A stretch of DNA of 64,000 bases from Bryobacterales bacterium (GTDB lineage Bacteria > Acidobacteriota > Terriglobia > Bryobacterales > Bryobacteraceae): contig JADKID010000016.1 in assembly GCA_016721425.1 (NCBI GenBank), forward strand, positions 1-64,000, read 5' to 3'. The position numbers and the translations under genes were made by a program. This document shows positions 43,382-51,148 of this stretch, piece after piece (positions within the stretch are counted from its first letter, which is position 1; each line of letters begins with the position of its first letter). The notes under the pieces were generated by a model. That model did not search any database. It saw only the letters and a list, made by a program, of their open reading frames with translations, and had not been told where the DNA came from.

Positions 43382-44112
43382 CTCTTCGGTTTGGCGAACT
43401 TGGCGTCGTCGAGGTCCACGTTGTAGAGGTATTCCTTGTACTTGGTGATGAGGTCGCCGATGCCGGGCATGGTGATTTTTAGGGTGTGCGGCTGTTTGGT
43501 GCCGTTGCCGATATCGCGGTAATCGGAGAGGAGCACGAAGACTTCGGCGGGGCCTTCCGGGGAAACGACGCTGGTCACGATTTTAGAGACAAGGAATGTC
43601 TCGGCGTCGTAGCAGCGGTTGATGGGTTTGCCTTCGGCGGGAGTGAATTTGACGGCCCAGCAATCGCGGTCGCCGGCCTTTTCCTTGCCGATGACGTCGG
43701 CTGACTTGTAGAGGTCTTTCCAGCGCAACTCGCCGTTGAGTTGGGCCTCGCGGCGTGAGGCGGCCGCCTGATCGCCGGAGAGTTCAACGAGGCCGTTCTG
43801 AGGCTCGGAGCTCCAGGCGATTTTGCCATCGTAGCCCTGCTTGACCTCGCCGTAGCCGTCGACGGTGGTGATGTTGACGCGCTTATCGGGGGCCTTGGAG
43901 TACATTTCCGTGGCCGCGGTGCCGCCCATGGCGACGATTTCCATGGAGCCTTTGGCGACGAGGCTGGTGATCTTCATGATCGCGTCCCGGCCGCCGCTGG
44001 CCTGAATGGATTTCTCGATGATGTCTTCGGCGGTGAGGGCAGGTTTGGCGGCGTCCTGGCCGAAGGCGGCGAGGGACCAAATGAGAGCAGATGCGAAAAA
44101 CGCAGCACGCAT
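43378..44112 (-). CDS. Secreted lipoprotein-sorting-like (LolA-type) protein
   Basis: 244 residues from ATG 44112; AAGGAG lies 8 bases upstream and the signal peptide (MRAAFFASALIWSLAAFGQ) begins here. The mature part opens with DIIEKSIQASGGRDAIMKIT and SLVAKGSMEIVAMGG, then EMYSKAPDKRVNITTVDGYG, YDGKIAWSSEPQNG and GKPINRCYDAETFLVSKIVT. That series (A-x-GG start, lipid-shell beta strands, D-x-x-T) is the Acidobacterial outer-membrane-lipoprotein-sorting/DUF4292-like fold. It likely binds a hydrophobic ligand in the periplasm. It is convergent with the GH140-like gene. Confidence 0.72.
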   Translation of the reverse strand: MRAAFFASALIWSLAAFGQDAAKPALTAEDIIEKSIQASGGRDAIMKITSLVAKGSMEIVAMGGTAATEMYSKAPDKRVNITTVDGYGEVKQGYDGKIAWSSEPQNGLVELSGDQAAASRREAQLNGELRWKDLYKSADVIGKEKAGDRDCWAVKFTPAEGKPINRCYDAETFLVSKIVTSVVSPEGPAEVFVLLSDYRDIGNGTKQPHTLKITMPGIGDLITKYKEYLYNVDLDDAKFAKPKS

Positions 44113-44172
44113 GCAGAGAACTCCTTGCATCCAAGATACGCGATAATGCGGCGGAAGTTCCCGCAAACACTA

Positions 44173-44205
44173 GAAAAAGGGGGCGGGTTGGCACCCACCC
44201 CCTTT
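44173..44205 (-). terminator. Rho-independent terminator for the TIGR03118 gene
   Basis: Read on the minus strand: AAAGGGGGTGGGT, loop GCCA, ACCCGCCCCCTTT followed by TT. The stem is long and ends in a run of T. It is 28 bases after the stop of the gene ending at 44233 and upstream of the LolA-like gene. Confidence 0.85.
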
Positions 44206-44232
44206 GTGCGATCCAGCTATGGCTGGAGGGAA

Positions 44233-45849
44233 CTACTGAACAGCGACGCTGCCGAAGACGCCGTGGTCTTCCTTGGCGCCGCCGCCGGAGACGCCGGCGG
44301 TGAAGTAGAGCACGTTGGCATCGCCGCCGGTGCGTCCGTTGCCGAACGTGATGCCCCAGAGACCTTCGAGGCCGATGGGGGTGCCGTCCTTGTAGGAGAG
44401 AACACCGACCCACTGGCCGCTGGCGAGGTCGTAGGCATTGATGCGTCCGTTGCCGAAGTTGCCGACGAGCAGGGTATTGCTGAAGTCGCCGAAGAAGGCG
44501 GGCGCGACAGCGAGGCCCCAGGGCGAGTTGAGAGCGCCGCCGGAGATGAGGCGCTGCTTGAGGTTGCCATCGAAATCGAAGACGTTGACGAAGCCATTGC
44601 CGTCGCCGGCCTGATCGCCGGCCTTGCCGGCGTCCTGCATGGCGTAGGTGACGTAGAGGCGCTTGCCGATGCGCTGGATATTGAAGGGGGCGTAACCGGC
44701 GGGCAGATTGGCATCGCGGAAGCCGCCGGCGGGCGTGACGCGCTGGAACATGTAATCGAAGGCGTCGACGCGCGCCTGGCTGAAGTTGGCGGCGTAGAGC
44801 ATGGGGCCGGAGTCTGAGTTGGCGGAGGCGAGGCCCTTATAGACGGCGCCAGGGGTATCGGCCATGAGGACGGCGTTTCCGGGATCGACGTCGCGATTCC
44901 AACCGGAGATGGTGCCGGATTCGGTGGCGAAAATGAACGCGGCGGGTTTGCCGGCGGCCACTTCAAAGGCGGGTGTGCCGTTCCAGACCTGACCGGTGGG
45001 GCGTGAAGGGCCGGAGCGGCCGGGGCCGTTGGGGATCTTGACGACGATGGGTGCTGCGGTGGGGAAGGGATCGCCGGCGGTGTTATAGACCGTGGTGGTG
45101 CCGCTGCCGGCGTTGGAGATCCAGAAGGCGCTTGTGGGGGACATGGAGATGCCCCAGGGGTTCTTGAGATTGGGATCGAAATGATCGGCCCAATCGGGGG
45201 TGAGGTCTGTGACGAGGCCGCGGACGGCGTAGGCGGTAGCGGGGACGGCGAGGGCCGGAGTGTTGGATTCGGTGAGGCTGAGGGTGTTGGTGTAGATGCG
45301 ATCGCCCTGGTTGTTACCGGTGCCGTTGGCGGCGTTGCCGGCGACGTAGAAGTTGACGGGGCCGGAGCCGGCGGCAGGTGCGGTCCAGTCGAATTCGAAA
45401 TCGACGCCGTTCGGCGTGCCGTTGCGGGTGCCAGCGACGACGTGCTCAATGAACTGAACTGGGGCGTCGGCGGGGCAGGGCTTGGCCGCGTTGTTTTCGC
45501 ACGTGATTCTGGTGTTGCCGTCGGTGACGGTGAGATCGCCGGCCTGGCCCTTCTCCAGGTTCGAAGCGAGACGCGCCGTGAACTGAAAGCCCCAGCGAAC
45601 CTGCTCGGGATCGCGGACTTCGACTTTGATGCGGTAGGTGGCGCCGCCTTTGTATTGGAGCGCGCCGGGGAACACGATTTTCACCGAGCCCGGGCCCGAG
45701 TTGAGGGTGCCGGTATGGCAGGCAGTGCATGCCGCCGGGTTGTCTCCGGGTGCGCCGGTATAGCGGGGCAACGGGCCGTTGCTGCGGGCAAAGGCCAACC
45801 CCGTGGTCGTCAGAAAAGCCAAAAGGCTCCAGCCCAATTTACGAGTCAT
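44233..45849 (-). CDS. Secreted CxxCH/choice-of-anchor V and TIGR03118 protein
   Basis: 538 residues with signal peptide (MTRKLGWSLLAFLTTTGLAFA). Residues about 25-175 form a Reeler/choice-of-anchor-V-like domain bearing a heme-type motif CTACH (in NPAACTACHTGTLNSGPG) and VRWGFQFTARLAS. From about 205 the TIGR03118 beta-propeller follows (LVTDLTPDWADHFDPNLKNP, WGISMSPTSAFWISNAGSG, FNIQRIGKRLYVTYA, LNSPWGLAVAPAFFG, GLEGLWGITFGNG). A covalent c-type heme is therefore possible in this exported protein. It ends in a strong terminator. Role unknown; comparable fusions are known in Acidobacteria. Confidence 0.85.
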   Translation of the reverse strand: MTRKLGWSLLAFLTTTGLAFARSNGPLPRYTGAPGDNPAACTACHTGTLNSGPGSVKIVFPGALQYKGGATYRIKVEVRDPEQVRWGFQFTARLASNLEKGQAGDLTVTDGNTRITCENNAAKPCPADAPVQFIEHVVAGTRNGTPNGVDFEFDWTAPAAGSGPVNFYVAGNAANGTGNNQGDRIYTNTLSLTESNTPALAVPATAYAVRGLVTDLTPDWADHFDPNLKNPWGISMSPTSAFWISNAGSGTTTVYNTAGDPFPTAAPIVVKIPNGPGRSGPSRPTGQVWNGTPAFEVAAGKPAAFIFATESGTISGWNRDVDPGNAVLMADTPGAVYKGLASANSDSGPMLYAANFSQARVDAFDYMFQRVTPAGGFRDANLPAGYAPFNIQRIGKRLYVTYAMQDAGKAGDQAGDGNGFVNVFDFDGNLKQRLISGGALNSPWGLAVAPAFFGDFSNTLLVGNFGNGRINAYDLASGQWVGVLSYKDGTPIGLEGLWGITFGNGRTGGDANVLYFTAGVSGGGAKEDHGVFGSVAVQ

Positions 45850-45963
45850 TCAGAATCCTCCCAGTGGATCTCTAGAACTAAGAGGGCTCGGGGGAGGAGT
45901 TGGAACAGATTTAATCTGGTTTACCAGAAGTGGGCTGAGACGACCTTGGGCGGGCCGGGTGAG

Positions 45964-47688
45964 TTACGGGAAGAGCACCGTCGAACGGGCGTAGGTGTAG
46001 CCGAAGACGAAGCCTGCGGTCTCGGTGCTGCCTCCGGCGACCAGAGGGGCGCGGAAGGCGACTGAATTGTCGTTGGGACTGGTGTGCGCTAATGCCAGGG
46101 AGCCGTAGAACGTCACGCCCGGGGCAGGTGTGACGGATTTCAGGATCGGCATCTGCTGGAGGATGGAGGACGGCACGACGATCTGCCCGGCGGCGGCTGG
46201 AGCAGAGCATTGGAAGACGCGATCGACGACCTGAGCCGGGTTTTCCGGCGCGTAGCCGCGCACGGTGCCGCTGGCCTGCACCATGTCGTTGGGAGCGCCG
46301 CCGGTCCAGGTGAGGATGAGGTCGTTTTCGCGGTCCACGGAGTCCAGCCCGGTTCCGTTGGTCCATTGGAACTGCTCGCTGACGTCGATTTCAACAGAGA
46401 AGGGACCGACGACGGCGCCGCCGGGTCCATCGAGCTTGTAGTGGCCGGGGGTGAAGGGCTGATTCAGCGCGCCGGGCATGGGGGGGATGGTGATCCCGGT
46501 GAAGGCCTGGGCGAGCAGGAGGCTGTAGACGTTGGGGGCAGTCGGCGTGCGGGGCACCAGAATGGTCCATGCGGGACCGGTGAGGGAAAGGCTGTCGCCG
46601 GCGTCCACATACGTGCCGCCGCTGCCGGGGAGAGGTGTGTAGACGGTGCAACTATTGGCATTGAGGGCGTCGCGGAGGAACTGGCTGCGGGCCATCATGT
46701 TGGAGATGGCCTGTGCGCTGTAGGCGACGAAGCCGCCGCTGAACTGATCGCCTGTGGATTCGTAGGTGACGGGGCCTGATTTGACAGAGGCGATGACCCG
46801 CGCCAGGGTCATGCCACCGAGCACGACTTCTCCGCCATTGGAGAGGGTTTGGAGGCCTTCGGGTGAGATGCCGAGGGAGTTTTGGCAGGGGACGCCGGGC
46901 TCGGCGGCGATGGGCAGTGAAAACGGAGTGGAGGTGGTTTCGCCGAAGCGGATCTGGAACATCGCGGAGCAATCGAGCGGCATGTTTTCGGCTGGGAGGG
47001 TGACGATGAGCTTGTCGAAGCCGGGGCGGGCCGGATCGCGGCCGAAGTAGGTGATGGGCACTTCCTGACCGGCGATGAGGAGCACGGCTCCGTCGACGCG
47101 ATGGGCCTCTGCGGGGAACTCGTTATCGGCTTCGCCCGTGGCGCCGAGTCCGGTGGCGAGGAACTCGACGGTGGCGCCTGGGGTGACGGCGGTGACGTAG
47201 GTGACGGCGGTGGGTTCGGCGTCTGGAATGAGGATCTTCGCTTGTGCCATGCCGCCGCTGGCGCCGGTATTGGTGACGAGGCCAACGTTGGCGGCAACGA
47301 TGCTGACCGGGAAGGGGTTGCTGGTTTCACCGGCAGCGCTGACGGAGACGGTGTAGCTGCCGGGCGGGGCCGCCGATGGCACGATGGCGTCAATCCGGTT
47401 GGGCGCGGTTGAGATGACGTAGGCGCTGAAGGTGCTCGCATCGGCGGCGGCGGTGAGCGTGACTGTGACGCCGGCCAGATCCTGCGGATAGGGAACCTCA
47501 GCGGAGGCGCGTTCTTCTGGACCGAGGGATGTGCCAGTGATGAGGAAGGCAGAACCCTGGGCGAGGCTAGTGGGGTCCGCGACGGTGGCGCGAGTGCGGA
47601 CGCCGGACTTCAGATCGATTTTCGGTTGCGCCGCCAACTGAGACAGGCTGGCCAGCAGAGTGAGCGCAAGCAGAGAGATTCCCCTCAT
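45964..47688 (-). CDS. Secreted TIGR03437 (Solibacter-type) repeat protein
   Basis: 574 residues from ATG 47688; GGGAGGA stands 5 bases upstream, and the signal peptide MRGISLLALTLLASLSQLAA begins here. The TIGR03437 module is present in at least two copies: SLAQGSAFLITGTSLGPEER, LAGVTVTLTAAADASTFSAY, IDAIVPSAAPPGSYTVSVSA and then FLATGLGATG with VTLPAENMP. The second half has Ig-like strands (GPVTYESTGDQFSGGFV, TPGHYKLDGPGGAVVG) and ends FGYTYARSTVLFP. TIGR03437 is a cell-surface domain typical of Solibacter and relatives; its function is unknown. Confidence 0.85.
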   Translation of the reverse strand: MRGISLLALTLLASLSQLAAQPKIDLKSGVRTRATVADPTSLAQGSAFLITGTSLGPEERASAEVPYPQDLAGVTVTLTAAADASTFSAYVISTAPNRIDAIVPSAAPPGSYTVSVSAAGETSNPFPVSIVAANVGLVTNTGASGGMAQAKILIPDAEPTAVTYVTAVTPGATVEFLATGLGATGEADNEFPAEAHRVDGAVLLIAGQEVPITYFGRDPARPGFDKLIVTLPAENMPLDCSAMFQIRFGETTSTPFSLPIAAEPGVPCQNSLGISPEGLQTLSNGGEVVLGGMTLARVIASVKSGPVTYESTGDQFSGGFVAYSAQAISNMMARSQFLRDALNANSCTVYTPLPGSGGTYVDAGDSLSLTGPAWTILVPRTPTAPNVYSLLLAQAFTGITIPPMPGALNQPFTPGHYKLDGPGGAVVGPFSVEIDVSEQFQWTNGTGLDSVDRENDLILTWTGGAPNDMVQASGTVRGYAPENPAQVVDRVFQCSAPAAAGQIVVPSSILQQMPILKSVTPAPGVTFYGSLALAHTSPNDNSVAFRAPLVAGGSTETAGFVFGYTYARSTVLFP

Positions 47689-47765
47689 TGGTCCTCCCAG
47701 GGACGAATCGCGGTATTCATCCAGATTAGGGGTATCCGGCCTGGAGGGCAAATGAATATGGCCTG

Positions 47766-47993
47766 CTAGTTCGATTCGGGGCCCGGCAGATACTGGAAGA
47801 CCTGTTCCAAAGGCACGCCGAAAGCCTGCGCAATTTTGAAGGCCGCTTCCAGGGAGGGCGAGTACTTGCCCTGCTCGATGGCGATGATGGTCTGGCGGGT
47901 GACGCCGATGCGCTCGGCGAGCGCCTGCTGGGTCATTTCGCCGGCGTGGAAGCGGAGTTCGCGGATGCGGTTGCGGATCCCGGTGGCGCTCAT
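47766..47993 (-). CDS. XRE-family HTH transcriptional regulator
   Basis: 75 residues, one HTH domain: IRNRIRELRFHAGEMTQQAL and AERIGVTRQTIIAIEQGKYS then PSLEAAFKIAQAFG. The TRQTI-AIEQGKYSPSL form is common in small regulators encoded beside a membrane protein. It follows the membrane protein gene after one base and probably controls the operator at 48490-48512. Confidence 0.92.
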   Translation of the reverse strand: MSATGIRNRIRELRFHAGEMTQQALAERIGVTRQTIIAIEQGKYSPSLEAAFKIAQAFGVPLEQVFQYLPGPESN

Positions 47994-47994
47994 G

Positions 47995-48447
47995 TTAGAG
48001 GCCCGCGCGGTAGTAGTAGAGCTGGGTGACGTCCCGGACCACCTCGGCGGCGATCAGCGCTGCTAGTGCGGCCTGTGCCATCAGAAATGGCGTGAGCGGG
48101 AGCGGGGGCCAGGACGGACTGGTGACACCCTCGGCGATGAGCACGCAGCCGATCAGGTGCGCCAGTCCGACCACGAGGACTCCGTAGGCGTTGCGGTTTG
48201 CCTTGGCGTCGATGGAGCGATCGCGTTCGTCCTTGGGGGCGGGGCGATCGGCGATGGCGACGACGATCTGATAGACCACTTCGATGGTGACAAGGAGAGC
48301 GATTGTACCGAGAAGCCGGGCGACGGGATGCTCTTCCGGGGTGCCATCGAGCCATTGGCGGAGCGAGCCGCCGAAGTAGTTGCCGTAAACCAGGACGGTG
48401 GCGGCGAGTGACCCGGCGATGCTCTTCTCCTGATAGGACCAGTCCAT
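47995..48447 (-). CDS. Membrane protein co-transcribed with the XRE regulator
   Basis: 150 residues from ATG 48447; GGAGA six bases upstream decides the start against an earlier in-frame Met. Four membrane helices: IAGSLAATVLVYGNYFGG, VARLLGTIALLVTIEVVYQI, GVLVVGLAHLIGCVLIAEGV and PFLMAQAALAALIAAEVVRD. The loop DRPAPKDERDRSIDAKANRN is hydrophilic. This pair (about 150-residue four-helix protein plus short XRE regulator) occurs in many bacteria, sometimes called DUF2178-like, and its job is unknown. Confidence 0.82.
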   Translation of the reverse strand: MDWSYQEKSIAGSLAATVLVYGNYFGGSLRQWLDGTPEEHPVARLLGTIALLVTIEVVYQIVVAIADRPAPKDERDRSIDAKANRNAYGVLVVGLAHLIGCVLIAEGVTSPSWPPLPLTPFLMAQAALAALIAAEVVRDVTQLYYYRAGL

Positions 48448-48483
48448 GTGCGCGTCTCCAATCGTGTCGATCGTTCTGTACAC

Positions 48484-48512
48484 AGTGTAAGTCAACATTG
48501 ACTTGATGTCAA
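48484..48512 (-). promoter_or_regulatory. Sigma70 promoter of the membrane protein/XRE operon
   Basis: On the minus strand TTGACA (48512-48507) and TACACT (48489-48484) are separated by exactly 17 bases. The predicted start is about 30 bases before the ATG at 48447. Confidence 0.85.
48484..48512. promoter_or_regulatory. Operator candidates overlapping that promoter
   Basis: Minus-strand reading gives TTGAC-ATCAA-GTCAA-TG-TTGAC, i.e. inverted TTGAC/GTCAA half-sites across the -35 and spacer, then TACACAGTGTA (a perfect 11-base palindrome on the + strand, 48479-48489) over the -10. Both are good places for the XRE regulator encoded downstream to bind and repress its own operon. Confidence 0.6.
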
Positions 48513-48581
48513 AGAAACTATACACAGCGATGATTCAAGCTTTGCCGGTTCTGACCGTTAAGTACGGAGAGGGACCGACCA

Positions 48582-49261
48582 ATGACTGAAACCTTCGCCC
48601 GTCCTTGTTTGGGGCGCGGCGGGAGGTGACGAGCCTGTCGCAGGCAATTGTGCTTCTGGGCATGGACCGGGTGAAATCGATGGCGACGTTTGTGGCGTTA
48701 CACAACATGGTGCGCTCGTCGGTGCGGATTCAGGCGCTGCGGAAGGTTTGGATCCACAGCCTGGTGACGGCGTTCATTGCGGAGGAAGCGGCGAGGGTGG
48801 CGAGGATCGGCAGGGATTCGGCGTACACGACGGGACTGCTGCACAATCTGGGGACGCTGGGGTTGATGTCGGCTTATCCGGACGAGTACACGCGAATGTT
48901 GGAGGTGTCGAACGATTTCGGGTTTGACCTGTTGCAGACGGAGCGAGATCTGTTTGAGATCGACCACTGTGCGGCGGGGGCATATCTGGCGCAGGACTGG
49001 AATTTCCCGGACGAGTTGGCGGCGGCGATAGCGACGCACCACGACGAGCCGATTTTGGGTGAGGCGTGTCTGGACACGATCATTCAGGTGAGCTGGCGGT
49101 TGACCGACACGCTGGGCTATGCGGCGTTTTCGCCGGATCGTGAGTGGGGGTACGACGAACTGACTGCGTTTTTGCCGAACGCGGAGAGTTCCTGGGTGGG
49201 TGCGTCGGCTGAGGAGGCGAAGGCGCAGATTGAGACGCTGCTATCGGCGGCGCCGATGTAG
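48582..49261 (+). pseudogene. HDOD-domain protein with 5' deletion
   Basis: The body is HDOD-like from REVTSLSQAIVLLGMDRVKS through WIHSLVTAFIAEEAARV, YTTGLLHNLGTLGLMSAYPD, DHCAAGAYLAQDW and IATHHDE, but the first 50 or so residues of the fold (including the LP-x-LP and NSAxFG region) are missing. A good start with GGAGAGGG exists at ATG 48582, yet it runs only 15 codons (MTETFARPCLG) in another frame before TGA. The sequence reads as if the start of the original gene had been joined to its later half by a deletion ending near 48607. A TTG (48605) could still start the 218-residue remainder. HDOD proteins act in signalling in place of HD-GYP enzymes. Confidence 0.6.
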
Positions 49262-49322
49262 GAGAAGGGTGTTGGTGACTGGGATCACTGCCAACCCGGA
49301 CGTTGTGGCGGAGAATGGAGGC

Positions 49323-49835
49323 ATGATCAAGCCGGAAGCGTTGTTTGCCGGTGCAGCCCGACGGTCGTCTCTCGATGAGCCGCTGGAGCATCTGATGGCG
49401 TGTCACCGCAGGATCGAAGAGCGGTTGGAGACGCTGGAGCGTGCGGCGGCGCACTTGGAAGACCGCACGGAGGAGGCGCTGGGCGCGTTCCGTTCGGCAT
49501 TTGCGTTTCTGGATACCAGCGGGGCTCTGCATACGGCTGATGAAGAAGAGAGCCTGTTTCCGCGGTTGATGGCTGCGTTGGAGCGGGGTGAGCGGGCCTA
49601 CCTGGCGGGGCTGGAGCACGACCACACGGAGGCGCACCGGATCTACACGGAGCTGAAGCTGAGCTTGGACCGTCCGGCGCAGGCGCGTCATCTGGTGGAG
49701 CGGCTGTGCGCACTATACCGGGCGCACATCGCGTCTGAGGATGACGTTTTGCAGGAATATGCACGTGTCCATCTGAGCGCGGAGCAACTGGCGGAGATCG
49801 GGCGGGAGATGAAAGACCGGCGGGGCCTCGACTAG
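49323..49835 (+). CDS. Hemerythrin HHE-domain protein
   Basis: 170 residues from ATG 49323 (GTG 49275 with AGGAGAAGG upstream is a possible longer start). The four-helix bundle has the metal-ligand order of HHE proteins: EHLMACHRRIEERLETLE, LHTADEEESLFPRL, GLEHDHTEAHRIYTELKL and YRAHIASEDDVLQEYARV. Di-iron ligands are His, His/Glu, His, His, Glu/Asp in these helices. It binds oxygen, iron or NO in the cytoplasm. It follows the HDOD remnant after 61 bases. Confidence 0.88.
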   Translation: MIKPEALFAGAARRSSLDEPLEHLMACHRRIEERLETLERAAAHLEDRTEEALGAFRSAFAFLDTSGALHTADEEESLFPRLMAALERGERAYLAGLEHDHTEAHRIYTELKLSLDRPAQARHLVERLCALYRAHIASEDDVLQEYARVHLSAEQLAEIGREMKDRRGLD

Positions 49836-49855
49836 GACCCGGCGGGCTGACCATA

Positions 49856-51148
49856 ATGGTCGGAATGAGAACCGCCTGTTTGTTGCTGCTGTGCCTGTCC
49901 GGTGTGAGCGGGCAGATGCGCTATGACGTGATGCTGAAGGGCGGCCGGGTGATCGATCCGAAGAACGGGATCGACGGCGTGATGGATGTGGCGGTGAGCG
50001 GTGGCAAGGTGGCGGCGATTGGGCCGGCTCTGGATGCCGCGCTGGCGCAGCAGGTACTCGACGTCAAGGGCATGGTGGTGACGCCGGGGCTCGTCGATAT
50101 TCACGTGCACCTGTATCACACGACGGGCCTGGCCAATGCGTGGGCGGGTGACAGCAGCGTGAGGCCGGACGATTTCAGCTTCCGCAGCGGTGTGACGACG
50201 ATGGCGGACGCCGGCAGCTCAGGGTGGCGGAATTTCGAGAGTTTCCGGCAGACGGTGCTGGACCGGGCACAGACGCACACGTATGCGTTCATCAATATCG
50301 CGGGGCTGGGCATGATGACCAACATCGCGGAGCAGCACCCCGAAGATATGAAGCCCGAAGAAGTGGCAGGGCTCGCCAAGAAGCACGCGGACATCGTGGT
50401 GGGGGTAAAGACGGCGCATTTCGAGGGGCCGGCGTGGATCGCGGTGGAGAGGGCAGTGGCGGCAGGGACACTGGCGGGCAAGCCGGTGATGGTGGATTTC
50501 GGATACTTCAAGCCGGAGCGGCCGTACTGGCAACTGGTGACGGAAAAGCTGCGGCCCGGAGACATCAGCACGCACGCCTACCGGCCGGCGACGCCGTGGG
50601 TGGACGGACAGGGGAAGGTCTACGACTATCTGAAGGAAGCGCGGGCGCGCGGCGTGGTGTTTGACGTGGGCCACGGCGGCGGCAGTTTCTCCTGGCGGAA
50701 CGCGGTGCCGTCGATCGCGCAGGGATTTCTTCCAGATTCGATTTCTACGGATCTGCACACGGGATCAATGAACGGCTCGATGATGGACATGCCGACGACG
50801 ATGTCGAAGTTTCTGGCGATGGGGATGCCGCTGCGGGAAGTGGTGCTGCGCTCGACGTGGAAGCCGGCGCAGATCATATCGAAGACGCAGCACGGGCACC
50901 TAAGCGTGGGGGCGGACGCCGACATCGCGGTGTTCCGGATGATGGAGGGTGATTTTCAGTTCGCCGACTCCGATCGGGGGCTTTACGGGGGACGGCGGCG
51001 GCTGTTCTGCGAGATGACTTTGCTGGGCGGCAAGGTGATGTGGGATTGGAACGGGAGAACGGGCGTGGACTACCGCACGATGGGGCCAACGTATGGCGTT
51101 CGCGCCGGGGAAGCCGTGGTGTTGCCGCCGGAGAAGAGACAGAAGTGA
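49856..51148 (+). CDS. Exported amidohydrolase/deacetylase-family metal hydrolase
   Basis: 430 residues, ATG start with signal peptide MVGMRTACLLLLCLSGVSG. The amidohydrolase barrel: YDVMLKGGRVIDPKNGIDGV, VTPGLVDIHVHLYHTTG (HxH metals), VTTMADAGSSGWRNF, HAYRPATPWVD, FDVGHGGGSF (metal Asp/His region) and STDLHTGSMNGSMMD. It resembles the D-aminoacylase/hydantoinase-like group, with a carbamylated Lys likely in VGVKTAHFEGP. It removes an acyl or formyl group from an unknown substrate. Its stop overlaps the start of the TPP enzyme (GTGA). Confidence 0.85.
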   Translation: MVGMRTACLLLLCLSGVSGQMRYDVMLKGGRVIDPKNGIDGVMDVAVSGGKVAAIGPALDAALAQQVLDVKGMVVTPGLVDIHVHLYHTTGLANAWAGDSSVRPDDFSFRSGVTTMADAGSSGWRNFESFRQTVLDRAQTHTYAFINIAGLGMMTNIAEQHPEDMKPEEVAGLAKKHADIVVGVKTAHFEGPAWIAVERAVAAGTLAGKPVMVDFGYFKPERPYWQLVTEKLRPGDISTHAYRPATPWVDGQGKVYDYLKEARARGVVFDVGHGGGSFSWRNAVPSIAQGFLPDSISTDLHTGSMNGSMMDMPTTMSKFLAMGMPLREVVLRSTWKPAQIISKTQHGHLSVGADADIAVFRMMEGDFQFADSDRGLYGGRRRLFCEMTLLGGKVMWDWNGRTGVDYRTMGPTYGVRAGEAVVLPPEKRQK

